A DNA stretch of 64,000 nucleotides, from positions 47,464-111,463 of the forward strand of contig CANSYW010000006.1 of NCBI GenBank assembly GCA_947651395.1, in the 5' to 3' direction. Under the pieces are notes generated by a model. The model searched no databases. It was given only the letters and a program-made list of their open reading frames with translations, and was not told where the DNA came from. This DNA comes from an uncultured Pseudoflavonifractor sp. Lineage in GTDB: Bacteria > Bacillota > Clostridia > Oscillospirales > Oscillospiraceae. Positions 34,470 through 42,555 of this stretch are shown piece by piece. The translations under genes and the position numbers were made by a program. Positions within the stretch are counted from its first letter, which is position 1. Each line of letters begins with the position of its first letter.

Positions 34470-34529
34470 ACAAAAAAGAAGAAGGCGTTCATCAGGGGAC
34501 AAAAATCCCCTGATGAACGCCTTCGTTCA
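34470..34529 (-). promoter_or_regulatory. pyrG leader: terminator with competing 6-nt-loop hairpin
   Basis: On the minus strand the transcript starts with TGAAC-GAAGGC-GTTCA, a 5-bp hairpin with a six-base loop. The loop and 3' arm continue into GAAGGCGTTCATCAGGGGA, which pairs perfectly over 19 bp with a downstream copy, followed by TTCTTTTTTG. The hairpin and terminator are mutually exclusive. The GGGC start used in the CTP-sensing pyrG leaders of Bacillus is not evident. Confidence 0.7.
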
Positions 34530-34538
34530 ACAGGCTGT

Positions 34539-34568
34539 ATTATACTGCAACGGACTTTGATTTGTCAA
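34539..34568 (-). promoter_or_regulatory. Sigma-A promoter of pyrG
   Basis: Perfect TTGACA and TATAAT on the minus strand with an 18-base spacer; the leader hairpin begins about ten bases after the -10 element. Confidence 0.82.
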
Positions 34569-34633
34569 TTAGGGTTTTCACATTTTGACACGGCCCAGAT
34601 TTTACAGGAAAGCGTGCTCGAGACCGGAGGAAG

Positions 34634-34680
34634 ATAAAAGGTGCACATTCCTGAATCCCTATCGGAATGTGCACCTTTGC
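34634..34680 (-). terminator. Terminator of the gltB-glnA-ANTAR operon
   Basis: AAAGGTGCACATTCC and its complement around an 11-base loop, with TTTTATCTT on the minus strand, directly after the ANTAR gene stop. Confidence 0.85.
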
Positions 34681-34681
34681 A

Positions 34682-35266
34682 CTATTGATATGTCTTGATG
34701 ATATTTTCGGCGACTTCACGCTTGGATAGTCTCATATCCATAGACTGCTTTTCTATGTAACGGTGAGCTTCAGCCTCTGTCATGCTTAGGCACTCAATCA
34801 GCAACCATTTTGCACGGTTGACCAAGCGGATTTCCTCAATTTTTTCCTCGACAGTTGCCTGCTTTGCCTCCATTTGGCGCATACGCTCTCTGGTAGCACA
34901 TAGAATCCGCAGATTCTGAGCCACCATCTGCATATTGGTGGGCTTGGACAGCGTGATCACACCGTAGCTGACAACCTTGGCGTATATGTCATTGAAATGG
35001 TCGTTCTTCACCAGCAGTAAAACGCCCGCGCCGCTGTTGGTACATATGTCGACAGCCAGTCTCATTCCGAAATCGTCTGGCAACGGCGCGTTGATCAATA
35101 CGATATCGAACGCGGTATCCACAATCCTTCTTCGAGCCTCACTGATACTATGCACCGTGGTAACTGGCCAATAATCCGTTATAGGGAGCAGTGGCATAAT
35201 ACTGTTGGCAAAAGTGTCCGAAGCAGTGACAATCAACACGCTGTAAGTTCGTTCCCGGAAGACCAC
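34682..35266 (-). CDS. ANTAR-domain RNA-binding antiterminator with pseudo-receiver
   Basis: About 194 aa. The N-terminal part has a response-regulator-like fold (YSVLIVTASDTFANSIMPLL) but the usual phosphoacceptor Asp is replaced: FDIVLINAPLPDDFG has Asn at that place. A helix (residues ~120-150) leads to an ANTAR domain, VNRAKWLLIECLSMTEAEAHRYIEKQSMDMRLSKREVAENII. ANTAR proteins bind hexaloop hairpins in nascent RNA and prevent termination; AmiR and NasR also lack a working receiver. The likely start is the GTG at 35266 after AGGAGGGG. Last gene of the split-GltB/glnA operon, as in other Clostridia where an ANTAR protein follows glnA. The input signal is not evident. Confidence 0.9.
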   Translation of the reverse strand: MVFRERTYSVLIVTASDTFANSIMPLLPITDYWPVTTVHSISEARRRIVDTAFDIVLINAPLPDDFGMRLAVDICTNSGAGVLLLVKNDHFNDIYAKVVSYGVITLSKPTNMQMVAQNLRILCATRERMRQMEAKQATVEEKIEEIRLVNRAKWLLIECLSMTEAEAHRYIEKQSMDMRLSKREVAENIIKTYQ

Positions 35267-35304
35267 AAGCTCCCCTCCTTTCTGCCTTATAATCGGCAAA
35301 ACAT

Positions 35305-36516
35305 TTATCTGTGACTGTAAGCCGCAATCACAGTTTCGGGAAGATGGTCTTTTACAAAGGTACTGGCAATAGCAATGGCTGCAGCTTCATACATCGACCC
35401 AGGCAGCTTTCTTAAAGCGGCCAATTCCTCAGCGGAGGCAGTGTAAAGGTTGAAGTCAGATGCGGGCGGAAGATACAGTTCCTTTTCGATTCCATAAAGT
35501 CCGGCATAAATCAGAAGCGCATAGGCAATATACGGATTCGTCATCGGGTCTGCGGAGCGCAGCTCCGCACGACGGTATTCTCCGACTGCCGCAGGAATAC
35601 GGATGAGCTGGGAGCGGTTTTCAGCTGACCATGTTACATAACGGGGCGCCTTATCATGACCAAGGCGCCGATAGGATTCCTCACAAGGGTTCAGGAACAG
35701 GGTCATTTCCTCAATTTTTTCAAGGATTCCTGCAATCACACAGGGCAGAGGGTCAGGCTTGCCATTTCCTTTGGCAGAGATGTTGATGTGCATACCGTTG
35801 CCATCCTTATCAGCCAGCGGCTTGGGAGAAAAATCGGCGCATAGTCCATTCTGGGCTGCTACTGTACGAACAATTGCGTTGAAGGTAATGGCATTGTCGG
35901 CTGCGGTAAGCGGATCAGAATAGCGGAAGTCGATCTCATTTTGCCCCGGTCCGCCCTCGTGATGGGAAGTCTCCGGACGAATACCCATCTGTTCCAACAT
36001 CAAGCAAATTTCACGTCGAATGTTTTCCCCTTTGTCATCCGGCGCAATGTCCATATAGCTGGCGTGATCGTAGGGGATCTTTGTGGGTTCACCGTGTTCA
36101 TCGACCTTGAACAGGTAGAACTCCATCTCTGCGCCAAATGCAAAAGAATACCCCATTTCAGAAGCATCGGCCACAGCTTTTTTCAGGATGTTACGGGTAT
36201 CACGCTCAAATGCTCTGCCATCCGGGTAGGAGATATCGCAGAACATACGCACGACCTTGCCCTGCTCTGGACGCCAGGGAAGCTGGATCAGTGTGGATGC
36301 GTCAGGATGCAGCAATAGATCGGAGCGCACCTCACCACCAAAACCGCCAATCGCCGAAGCGTCAATAGCAATTCCAAAATCAAATGCTCGCTTCAGTTCA
36401 CTGGGCATAATAGCTACATTATGCTGCTTTCCATAGACATTACAGAATGCCAGTCGGATGAATTTAATATCTTCCTCCTGAACAAACTGCATCACTTCTT
36501 CCGGTGTGTACTTCAC
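35305..36516 (-). CDS. glnA: Glutamine synthetase, type I, short form
   Basis: Glutamate plus ammonia plus ATP to glutamine. Beta-grasp N-terminal domain (FIRLAFCNVYGKQHNVAIM) and catalytic domain with AFGAEMEFYLF, HHEGGPGQNEIDF and DGNGMHINIS. At 403 aa it is shorter than the ~440 of typical GSI-alpha; the reduction is spread through the protein, not a clear truncation. Whether it is a true GS or a divergent GS-like ligase is open, but its place between glutamate synthase and an ANTAR regulator supports nitrogen assimilation. Confidence 0.85.
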   Translation of the reverse strand: MKYTPEEVMQFVQEEDIKFIRLAFCNVYGKQHNVAIMPSELKRAFDFGIAIDASAIGGFGGEVRSDLLLHPDASTLIQLPWRPEQGKVVRMFCDISYPDGRAFERDTRNILKKAVADASEMGYSFAFGAEMEFYLFKVDEHGEPTKIPYDHASYMDIAPDDKGENIRREICLMLEQMGIRPETSHHEGGPGQNEIDFRYSDPLTAADNAITFNAIVRTVAAQNGLCADFSPKPLADKDGNGMHINISAKGNGKPDPLPCVIAGILEKIEEMTLFLNPCEESYRRLGHDKAPRYVTWSAENRSQLIRIPAAVGEYRRAELRSADPMTNPYIAYALLIYAGLYGIEKELYLPPASDFNLYTASAEELAALRKLPGSMYEAAAIAIASTFVKDHLPETVIAAYSHR

Positions 36517-36533
36517 GATATCACCTGCTTTCT

Positions 36534-37256
36534 TTAATTCAGAACATACATTTGTTTATACGGATTTTGATTATCCGGGGTAATCACGGTAAAAGGGGAA
36601 TGCAGAAGTTCCTCGTAGCTGCCTCCAAAAAGCTCGCAGTATGCTTGCACATATCCGCTTATTTCAGTCAAGTCATCAACTGTTGCAGAATGGCCCGTGA
36701 CCTGTTTGGGAAGCAAAATGTTTTTACAGTCTGACCGCAGGAACAGCTTTCCTCCGTGCATACCGGTACAGGGGAAATTGCTTACGATAGGGCGGCTGCT
36801 CTCGGATAGTCCCAACACGATAATGACTCCGCCTGCTTGATACTCGCCAAGGAAACTTCCAGCCTTGCCGCCAATCACCATAACGGGGATCTTGTCGCCA
36901 TAAGCCTTCATATGGATACCCGCACGGTAGCCGGCGTCACCCTCGACAAAGAGCTCGCCGCCTCGCATTGCATACCCGGCAGCATCTCCAATACTGCCGT
37001 GGACAATAATTCTGCCAGCATTCATCGTATCGCCGACTGCATCCTGCGCGTTTCCTTGAACTTCAATGCAGGCTCCATTCAAATATGCCCCCAGAGCATT
37101 GCCGGGAGTTCCTGAGATATCAATGTGCCTGTGCTCCAGTCCCGCACCGATAAACCTCTGCCCAAAGCATCCGGTGATCGAAATATCTCCAGAAGAGCTT
37201 TTAATTTCTGCATTTAGTTGTTGGTAATCCATATGAGATGCATCAATACAAAGCAT
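36534..37256 (-). CDS. Glutamate synthase GXGXG (alpha-subunit C-terminal) domain protein
   Basis: Stand-alone version of the GltB C-terminal beta-helix, about 240 aa. The repeated glycine pattern is clear: GDISITGCFGQRFIGAG, GNALGAYLNGACIEVQGNAQDAVGDTMNAGRIIVHG, GGKAGSFLGEYQAGGVIIVLG. The start is the ATG at 37256 after GGAGG; the ORF-track start is upstream of the ribosome site. Third piece of a split glutamate synthase whose other parts are encoded just upstream. Confidence 0.9.
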   Translation of the reverse strand: MLCIDASHMDYQQLNAEIKSSSGDISITGCFGQRFIGAGLEHRHIDISGTPGNALGAYLNGACIEVQGNAQDAVGDTMNAGRIIVHGSIGDAAGYAMRGGELFVEGDAGYRAGIHMKAYGDKIPVMVIGGKAGSFLGEYQAGGVIIVLGLSESSRPIVSNFPCTGMHGGKLFLRSDCKNILLPKQVTGHSATVDDLTEISGYVQAYCELFGGSYEELLHSPFTVITPDNQNPYKQMYVLN

Positions 37257-37290
37257 TATAGCACACCTCCAAATATTTTTCCATATAGGG

Positions 37291-38796
37291 TCATTCGCCT
37301 GCGTGAGAAATCCCGAGGATAGCAAGCTCTCTGTCCGTCATGCCAATGCCACGAAGCATCAAACGGTTTCCTTTTAAGGCTTCAATGGAGTTGACACCCA
37401 TGCCTCCCATCATCTCTTTGATTTCATGCCTCCATGCGGTCATAAGATTAATGAGCCTTTGGCTCCCCACATGAACATCAAGCCGCTTGACCAATTCCGG
37501 GTCCTGTGTAGCAATTCCCCAGTTACATTTTCCGGTCTGGCAGGATCTGCACAGATGACACCCCAGCGCAAGCAACGCAGCCGTTCCGATGTAACAGGCA
37601 TCTGCCCCCAAAGCAACCGCTTTGATGACATCTGCCGAAGAGCGAATACTTCCGCCAACAATTAAAGAGACATTATTTCTGATCCCTTCATCACGAAGCC
37701 TTTGATCGACAGCAGCCAGTGCCAGTTCAATGGGGATTCCGACATTGTCACGAATACGAGTAGGAGCAGCTCCGGTACCGCCCCGGAACCCATCAATAGC
37801 AATGATGTCTGCACCGCTGCGGGCGATTCCACTGGCAATAGCGGCAATGTTGTGGACTGCCGCAACTTTAACGATAATGGGCTTTCTGTGGTTTGTCGCC
37901 TCTTTCAGAGAATAAACCAACTGGCCCAGATCCTCAATGGAATAAATGTCGTGGTGAGGTGCGGGGGATATGGCGTCGGTTCCTTCTGGTACCATTCTGG
38001 TACGGGAAACATCTCCAGTTATTTTAGCTCCGGGCAAATGACCACCAATACCAGGCTTTGCTCCTTGTCCCATCTTGATCTCAATTGCAGCACCAGCTTC
38101 CAGATAATCCTTATATACACCGAAACGCCCGGAGGCCACCTGAACGATGGTGTTCTCTCCATATACGTAGAAATCTTCGTGCAGACCGCCTTCACCAGTG
38201 TTATAACAAATGCCAAGTTCCTGGGCTGCTTTGGCAAGACAGGCGTGAGCATTATAGCTGACGGATCCATAACTCATGGCAGAGAACATGACCGGCATAG
38301 AAAGCTCAATCTGCGGGGGCAGTTCACATTTTAGTTTCCCTTGCTCATCCCTTTGTATAGCAGATGGTTTCTTACCTAAAAATACCCGGGTTTCCATGGG
38401 CTCACGCAGAGGATCAATGGACGGATTCGTCACCTGAGATGCGTTGATCAGAATTCTGTCCCAATAGACCGGAAAGCGCTTGGGGTTTCCCATGGAGGAC
38501 AGAAGAACGCCGCCGCTTCCAGCCTGCTTATAAAGTTCTTTGATGGTATCCTCATCCCAGTTGGCATTCTCCCGGAAGGTACAGTCGTTCTTTGCGATCT
38601 TCAGGGCGTGGGCGGGACAGAAACACACACATCGCTGGCAATTCACGCATTTGCTCTCATCGCAAACCATGCGCTTTTTTACGCTGTCATAGACATGGAC
38701 TCCGTTTGCACATTGCTTTTCACAAATACGGCAGTTGGTACATCTGCCGTCGTTGCGAATGACCTCAAATTGAGGATAAATATAGTCGATTCCCAT
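37291..38796 (-). CDS. Glutamate synthase FMN/Fe-S domain protein with N-terminal ferredoxin domain
   Basis: Central synthase part of GltB, 501 aa. Residues ~15-70 hold two 4Fe-4S motifs (CTNCRICEKQC and CVNCQRCVCFC). The FMN TIM-barrel follows with GEGGLHEDFY and IKMGQGAKPGIGGHLPGAK, and a later Fe-S site CHLCRSCQTGKCNWGIATQ. This resembles the archaeal-type split GltB that takes electrons through ferredoxin; no GltD (NADPH) subunit is encoded nearby. The start overlaps the amidotransferase stop by one base (TAATG) with AAGGAGGG before it. Confidence 0.93.
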   Translation of the reverse strand: MGIDYIYPQFEVIRNDGRCTNCRICEKQCANGVHVYDSVKKRMVCDESKCVNCQRCVCFCPAHALKIAKNDCTFRENANWDEDTIKELYKQAGSGGVLLSSMGNPKRFPVYWDRILINASQVTNPSIDPLREPMETRVFLGKKPSAIQRDEQGKLKCELPPQIELSMPVMFSAMSYGSVSYNAHACLAKAAQELGICYNTGEGGLHEDFYVYGENTIVQVASGRFGVYKDYLEAGAAIEIKMGQGAKPGIGGHLPGAKITGDVSRTRMVPEGTDAISPAPHHDIYSIEDLGQLVYSLKEATNHRKPIIVKVAAVHNIAAIASGIARSGADIIAIDGFRGGTGAAPTRIRDNVGIPIELALAAVDQRLRDEGIRNNVSLIVGGSIRSSADVIKAVALGADACYIGTAALLALGCHLCRSCQTGKCNWGIATQDPELVKRLDVHVGSQRLINLMTAWRHEIKEMMGGMGVNSIEALKGNRLMLRGIGMTDRELAILGISHAGE

Positions 38797-39890
38797 TAGA
38801 ATTTACCCTCCTTAACACGAACGATCACCGGTTCTCCTCCGGCCGGAGCATAAATATTTTCCACGCCTGGTTCCATAACCCGAATTGCAGCTTCCTCACT
38901 GGCGATGAAAACCTTATCATCTTTTTCTCCCACAACCATGCTGCGCAGCTTCAGTCGATCATTTAGTGCCATGAGGCCGCCGTCAAATCCAAGGATGATA
39001 GAAAACGGACCGGTCACCAAAAGGCTGGAGAATACTTTGCGCAGATACAGGAGTTTCTTTTGTTCACACTCGTCCTTTCTCGCTATCGTCGACCAAAACG
39101 GCGCTGCGATCACCGAAGCCATTTCTTCCAGCGAAAGGCCCTGCTTGCGAAGCAGATAGTCTGCAATATAGGTAATAACCTCTGTATCTGTTTGCAACGT
39201 ACACTTATATCCGAACATTTCAATAAAACGGCGGTTTGCATCATAGGAAGATATTTCGCCGTTGTGAACAATGGAGTAGTCCAGCAGGGCAAAAGGATGT
39301 GCGCCGCCCCACCAGCCGGGAGTATTGGTGGGATACCTGCCATGTGCAGTCCAGCTGTACGCCTCATATTCTTCCAGCCGGTAGAAGTATCCTACATCCT
39401 CTGGGAAGCCAACGGCCTTGAACACCCCCATGTTTTTCCCGCCTGAAAATACATACGCCCCTTTCATTTGTGTGTTAATGGTCATCACCGCACGGGCCAC
39501 ACATTCTTCCTCATTCAACTGCATGGAAGCCAAAACGCTGCGCAAGGGACTGACAAAAAACCTCCAAATGAGCGGCTCGTCTGTAATTGCAGGAGTTGTC
39601 CTGGTGGGAATTCGTTCCGCATGGACGATCTCCATGGTTTCCCGCAAAAGGGCTTCGCAGCTTTTTCTGGCAGCGCGGTCATCCAGAAACATATGTAAGG
39701 CAAAGAAGTCCTTATATTCAGGATAAATGCCGTAAGCTGCGAAGCCGCCTCCAAGGCCATTGGACCGGTCATGCATTGGTTTCATACTTTCAATAATCTT
39801 CTCTCCGGTCATGCGATTGCCTTCTCTTGAAATAACGGCAGAGATCGCGCAGCCGGATGGAATTCGGATTTGACCTTCGACTTTGTTCAT
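38796..39890 (-). CDS. Glutamate synthase class II glutaminase (amidotransferase) subunit
   Basis: N-terminal nucleophile amidotransferase, about 364 aa, corresponding to the GltB glutaminase domain. The catalytic Cys is probably Cys14 in IRIPSGCAISAVI, so a short propeptide would be removed, as in GltB and PurF. Other markers: GRYPTNTPGWWGGAHPFALLDYSIVHNGEISSYDANRRF. The ORF-track extension to 40079 crosses the terminator in the leader, so the ATG at 39890 is used. First gene of the five-gene operon ending with the ANTAR regulator. Confidence 0.9.
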   Translation of the reverse strand: MNKVEGQIRIPSGCAISAVISREGNRMTGEKIIESMKPMHDRSNGLGGGFAAYGIYPEYKDFFALHMFLDDRAARKSCEALLRETMEIVHAERIPTRTTPAITDEPLIWRFFVSPLRSVLASMQLNEEECVARAVMTINTQMKGAYVFSGGKNMGVFKAVGFPEDVGYFYRLEEYEAYSWTAHGRYPTNTPGWWGGAHPFALLDYSIVHNGEISSYDANRRFIEMFGYKCTLQTDTEVITYIADYLLRKQGLSLEEMASVIAAPFWSTIARKDECEQKKLLYLRKVFSSLLVTGPFSIILGFDGGLMALNDRLKLRSMVVGEKDDKVFIASEEAAIRVMEPGVENIYAPAGGEPVIVRVKEGKF

Positions 39891-39904
39891 GCAATCAACC
39901 CCTA

Positions 39905-39974
39905 ACAATAACAAAAGAACGATGATGTCGTGCAAGGAAAGCGCACTTTCCCGGCAGAACATCATCGTTCTTTT
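39905..39974 (-). promoter_or_regulatory. Split-GltB operon leader: terminator with competing 6-nt-loop hairpin
   Basis: On the minus strand AGAAC-GATGAT-GTTCT forms a 5-bp hairpin with a six-base loop. Its 5' arm and loop (AAAAGAACGATGATGT) also pair over 16 bp with a downstream copy, enclosing a GGAAAG/CTTTCC hairpin, followed by TTTTGTTATT. This is the same layout as the pyrG and glnN leaders. Confidence 0.68.
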
Positions 39975-39977
39975 ACA

Positions 39978-40006
39978 AAAATACATGATTTTATGAATAA
40001 ATGCAA
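39978..40006 (-). promoter_or_regulatory. Promoter of the split-GltB/glnA/ANTAR operon
   Basis: TTGCAT, 17 bases, TATTTT on the minus strand; the leader hairpin begins at about the predicted start site. Confidence 0.6.
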
Positions 40007-40065
40007 CCCTGCAAATTGCAAAAAAATGGTCCTTCATCAAAAATTGGTTTTTAGCAGATTGACGG

Positions 40066-40094
40066 TTGACATTTTTCACTTCCTGTTGTATATT
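40066..40094 (+). promoter_or_regulatory. Sigma-A promoter of glnN
   Basis: TTGACA, 17 bases, TATATT on the plus strand, divergent from the split-GltB promoter. Confidence 0.82.
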
Positions 40095-40104
40095 TTGCGG
40101 TGTT

Positions 40105-40159
40105 AAGAGACATTGGCGTCTCGGAGGGGTATCCCTCTATGCGCCAGTGTCTCTTTTTA
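40105..40159 (+). promoter_or_regulatory. glnN leader: terminator with competing 6-nt-loop hairpin
   Basis: GAGAC-ATTGGC-GTCTC (40107-40122) is a 5-bp hairpin whose six-base loop has A at position 1 and G at position 4, the ANTAR hexaloop rule. A second hairpin GAGGG-GTAT-CCCTC follows. Alternatively AAGAGACATTGGCG pairs with CGCCAGTGTCTCTT, a terminator ending in TTTTT. The two folds are exclusive. Confidence 0.72.
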
Positions 40160-40183
40160 TTTTCTCTGAAAGGAAGGACCACT

Positions 40184-42280
40184 ATGACGACTGTCCCAGA
40201 ATACTTTGGAAGCTTGGTCTTTGACAGCCGCATGATGAAAGCTCGCCTGTCTGCGGATGTGTACCACTCTCTGAAGAGAACCATTCAAAAGGGCACAAAG
40301 CTGGACCTGTCGGTGGCAAATGCTGTCGCCGCTGCAATGAAGGACTGGGCGGTCGAAAACGGAGCCACTCATTTTACTCACTGGTTCCAACCTCTTACTG
40401 GGGTCACAGCTGAAAAGCATGACAGCTTTATCACTCCCGCCCCGGACGGCAGAGTGATCATGGAGTTTTCAGGTAAAGAACTGATCAAGGGTGAGCCGGA
40501 CGCATCTTCGTTCCCCTCCGGCGGTCTGCGTGCCACCTTTGAAGCCCGCGGCTATACTGCCTGGGACCCCACCAGTTACGCTTTTATCAAGGGCAAAACG
40601 CTCTGTATCCCCACCGCATTCTGTTCCTACGGTGGCGAGGCACTGGATAAGAAAACGCCTTTGCTCCGCAGCATGGAGGCTTTGAACAAGCAGTCGCTTC
40701 GGATTCTGAAGCTTTTCGGACATGACAATGTCAAGCGGGTCTGCGCCTGCGTTGGACCGGAACAGGAATATTTTCTGGTCGATAAGGCTATGTACGATAA
40801 GCGGAAGGACCTGATCTATACCGGCAGAACACTGTTTGGTGCCAAGCCTCCCAAGGGTCAGGAACTTGATGACCATTATTTCGGCACGATCAAGCCCCGC
40901 GTAGCCGCCTTTATGGACGATCTGAATACCGAGCTTTGGAAGCTGGGAATTCTGGCTAAAACCGAACATAACGAAGTAGCACCGGCACAGCACGAACTTG
41001 CTCCCATTTATACAACCACTAATATCGCCACCGACCAGAACCAGCTGACAATGGAGATCATGCAGAAGGTTGCCGCAAAGCATGACCTGGTCTGTCTACT
41101 GCACGAAAAGCCTTTTGCGGGTGTCAACGGTTCCGGCAAGCACAACAACTGGTCACTCTCCACCGATACCGGCATCAACCTTTTTGCCTCCGGAGAAACT
41201 CCCTATGAAAATGCGCAGTTCCTGCTGTTCCTGGTCGCCGTCGTTCAGGCTGTGGACGATTATCAGGGGCTTCTGCGAGCTGCCGTTGCCACTGCCGGCA
41301 ATGACCATCGTCTGGGAGCCAACGAGGCCCCTCCTGCGGTAATTTCCATCTTCCTTGGCGACGAGCTGACGGCGATCCTCGACTCTATTGAAAACGACAC
41401 TCCTTACAACGGCGTCGAGAAAAAGAAGATGAAGCTGGGCGTTGACGCTCTTCCTCGCTTCACAAGAGACAACACCGACCGCAACCGCACCTCTCCCTTC
41501 GCGTTCACTGGCAACAAGTTTGAGTTCCGTATGCTCGGTTCTTCCAACTCCATCGCCTGTGCCAACATTATGCTGAACACAGCGGTCGCTGAATCCCTGC
41601 GGCTTTTCGCTGATGAGCTGGAAGGCGCATCTGATTTCAACAAGGCGCTGCACGACCTGATCAAGAAGACCATCAAGACGCATAAGCGCATCATCTTCAA
41701 CGGTAACGGCTATGACGATGCTTGGATCAAGGAGGCAACCGAAGAACGCGGATTGCTGAATCTGCGCACTACGCCGGATGCCATCCCCATGCTGATACAG
41801 AAAGACAATATGGATATGCTGATGGCGCACAAGGTCTACACAGAATCCGAAATTCGTTCCCGCCACGAGATTTTGCTGGAAAACTACTGCAAAGTCGTGC
41901 GCATTGAAGCGCTGACCATGGCGGATATGGCGAGGAAGGAGATCCTCCCCGCGGTGGAAGCCTATGTATCCAGTCTGGTATCTGTTACCACAGCCAAAAA
42001 GGCACTTGATGCAGAGATACCCAGCAACTATGAGCAGAAACTAATCAAGTGTTTGACCACATTGGTCGATACCATTGACCACAGGACGGATGTTCTGGAA
42101 CAGGCAATGGTGAAGCTGGACACGATGGGAGCCCTTGCAGAAGAAGCGGCCTTCATTCGTGATGATATTATTCCCAAGATGTGTGAGCTGCGTGCGGTCG
42201 CAGACGAAGCTGAAACGCTGACCGCCGCAAAGTATTGGCCGTTCCCCACTTACGGCGATTTGCTGTTTGGCGTAAAGTAA
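40184..42280 (+). CDS. glnN: Glutamine synthetase, type III
   Basis: Large GS of about 698 aa, as expected for GSIII. Opening [31 protein letters not shown], then [22 protein letters not shown], the active-site stretch [20 protein letters not shown] and [21 protein letters not shown]. The ATG at 40184 follows AAAGGAAGG; the ORF-track extension begins within the leader hairpin. Divergent from the operon carrying a second GS, so the island holds two different GS types around one control region. Confidence 0.95.
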   Translation: MTTVPEYFGSLVFDSRMMKARLSADVYHSLKRTIQKGTKLDLSVANAVAAAMKDWAVENGATHFTHWFQPLTGVTAEKHDSFITPAPDGRVIMEFSGKELIKGEPDASSFPSGGLRATFEARGYTAWDPTSYAFIKGKTLCIPTAFCSYGGEALDKKTPLLRSMEALNKQSLRILKLFGHDNVKRVCACVGPEQEYFLVDKAMYDKRKDLIYTGRTLFGAKPPKGQELDDHYFGTIKPRVAAFMDDLNTELWKLGILAKTEHNEVAPAQHELAPIYTTTNIATDQNQLTMEIMQKVAAKHDLVCLLHEKPFAGVNGSGKHNNWSLSTDTGINLFASGETPYENAQFLLFLVAVVQAVDDYQGLLRAAVATAGNDHRLGANEAPPAVISIFLGDELTAILDSIENDTPYNGVEKKKMKLGVDALPRFTRDNTDRNRTSPFAFTGNKFEFRMLGSSNSIACANIMLNTAVAESLRLFADELEGASDFNKALHDLIKKTIKTHKRIIFNGNGYDDAWIKEATEERGLLNLRTTPDAIPMLIQKDNMDMLMAHKVYTESEIRSRHEILLENYCKVVRIEALTMADMARKEILPAVEAYVSSLVSVTTAKKALDAEIPSNYEQKLIKCLTTLVDTIDHRTDVLEQAMVKLDTMGALAEEAAFIRDDIIPKMCELRAVADEAETLTAAKYWPFPTYGDLLFGVK

Positions 42281-42299
42281 ATAAACCTTTTAAAAGCGT

Positions 42300-42540
42300 T
42301 TGAAAAAAGAGAAGTAATACAAGAGCTCACCCACAGAGAGTGCGGAAGGCTGAGAGCCGCACGGCAGAGCTTGTACGAATAACACTTTTCGAGCTGCAAT
42401 CTGAACAGAGTGGTCTCAGTAGGTGCGCCGGGACGCCGCACGTTATGCGGCAGAGCCTTTGCTTGAGGCTCGGAAATGAGAACAAATACAGGTGGCACCG
42501 CGAGAACAGCACTTGCCCTGTAGAATGCTGATTACTTTTT
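42300..42540 (+). ncRNA. T-box riboswitch upstream of asnB (asparagine-type)
   Basis: The 260-base gap before asnB has T-box hallmarks: AGAGAGTGCGGAAGGCTGAGAG in Stem I, then the T-box AGGTGGCACCGCG at 42490-42502. The antiterminator pairs TACAGG..GGCA with TGCCCTGTA and exposes UGGC for the tRNA end. The likely specifier is AAC followed by A, in GAATAACACTTTT, matching tRNA-Asn and the asnB gene. A competing CAGCA/TGCTG stem followed by CTTTTT is the probable terminator. Confidence 0.88.
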
Positions 42541-42555
42541 ATGGAGGGTCTTACC

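Noticed and set aside
34470-34529. pyrG leader as a CTP-sensing reiterative-transcription attenuator
   Set aside because: The expected run of G at the transcript start with a matching pyrimidine tract was not seen; the competing hairpin design explains the structure better.
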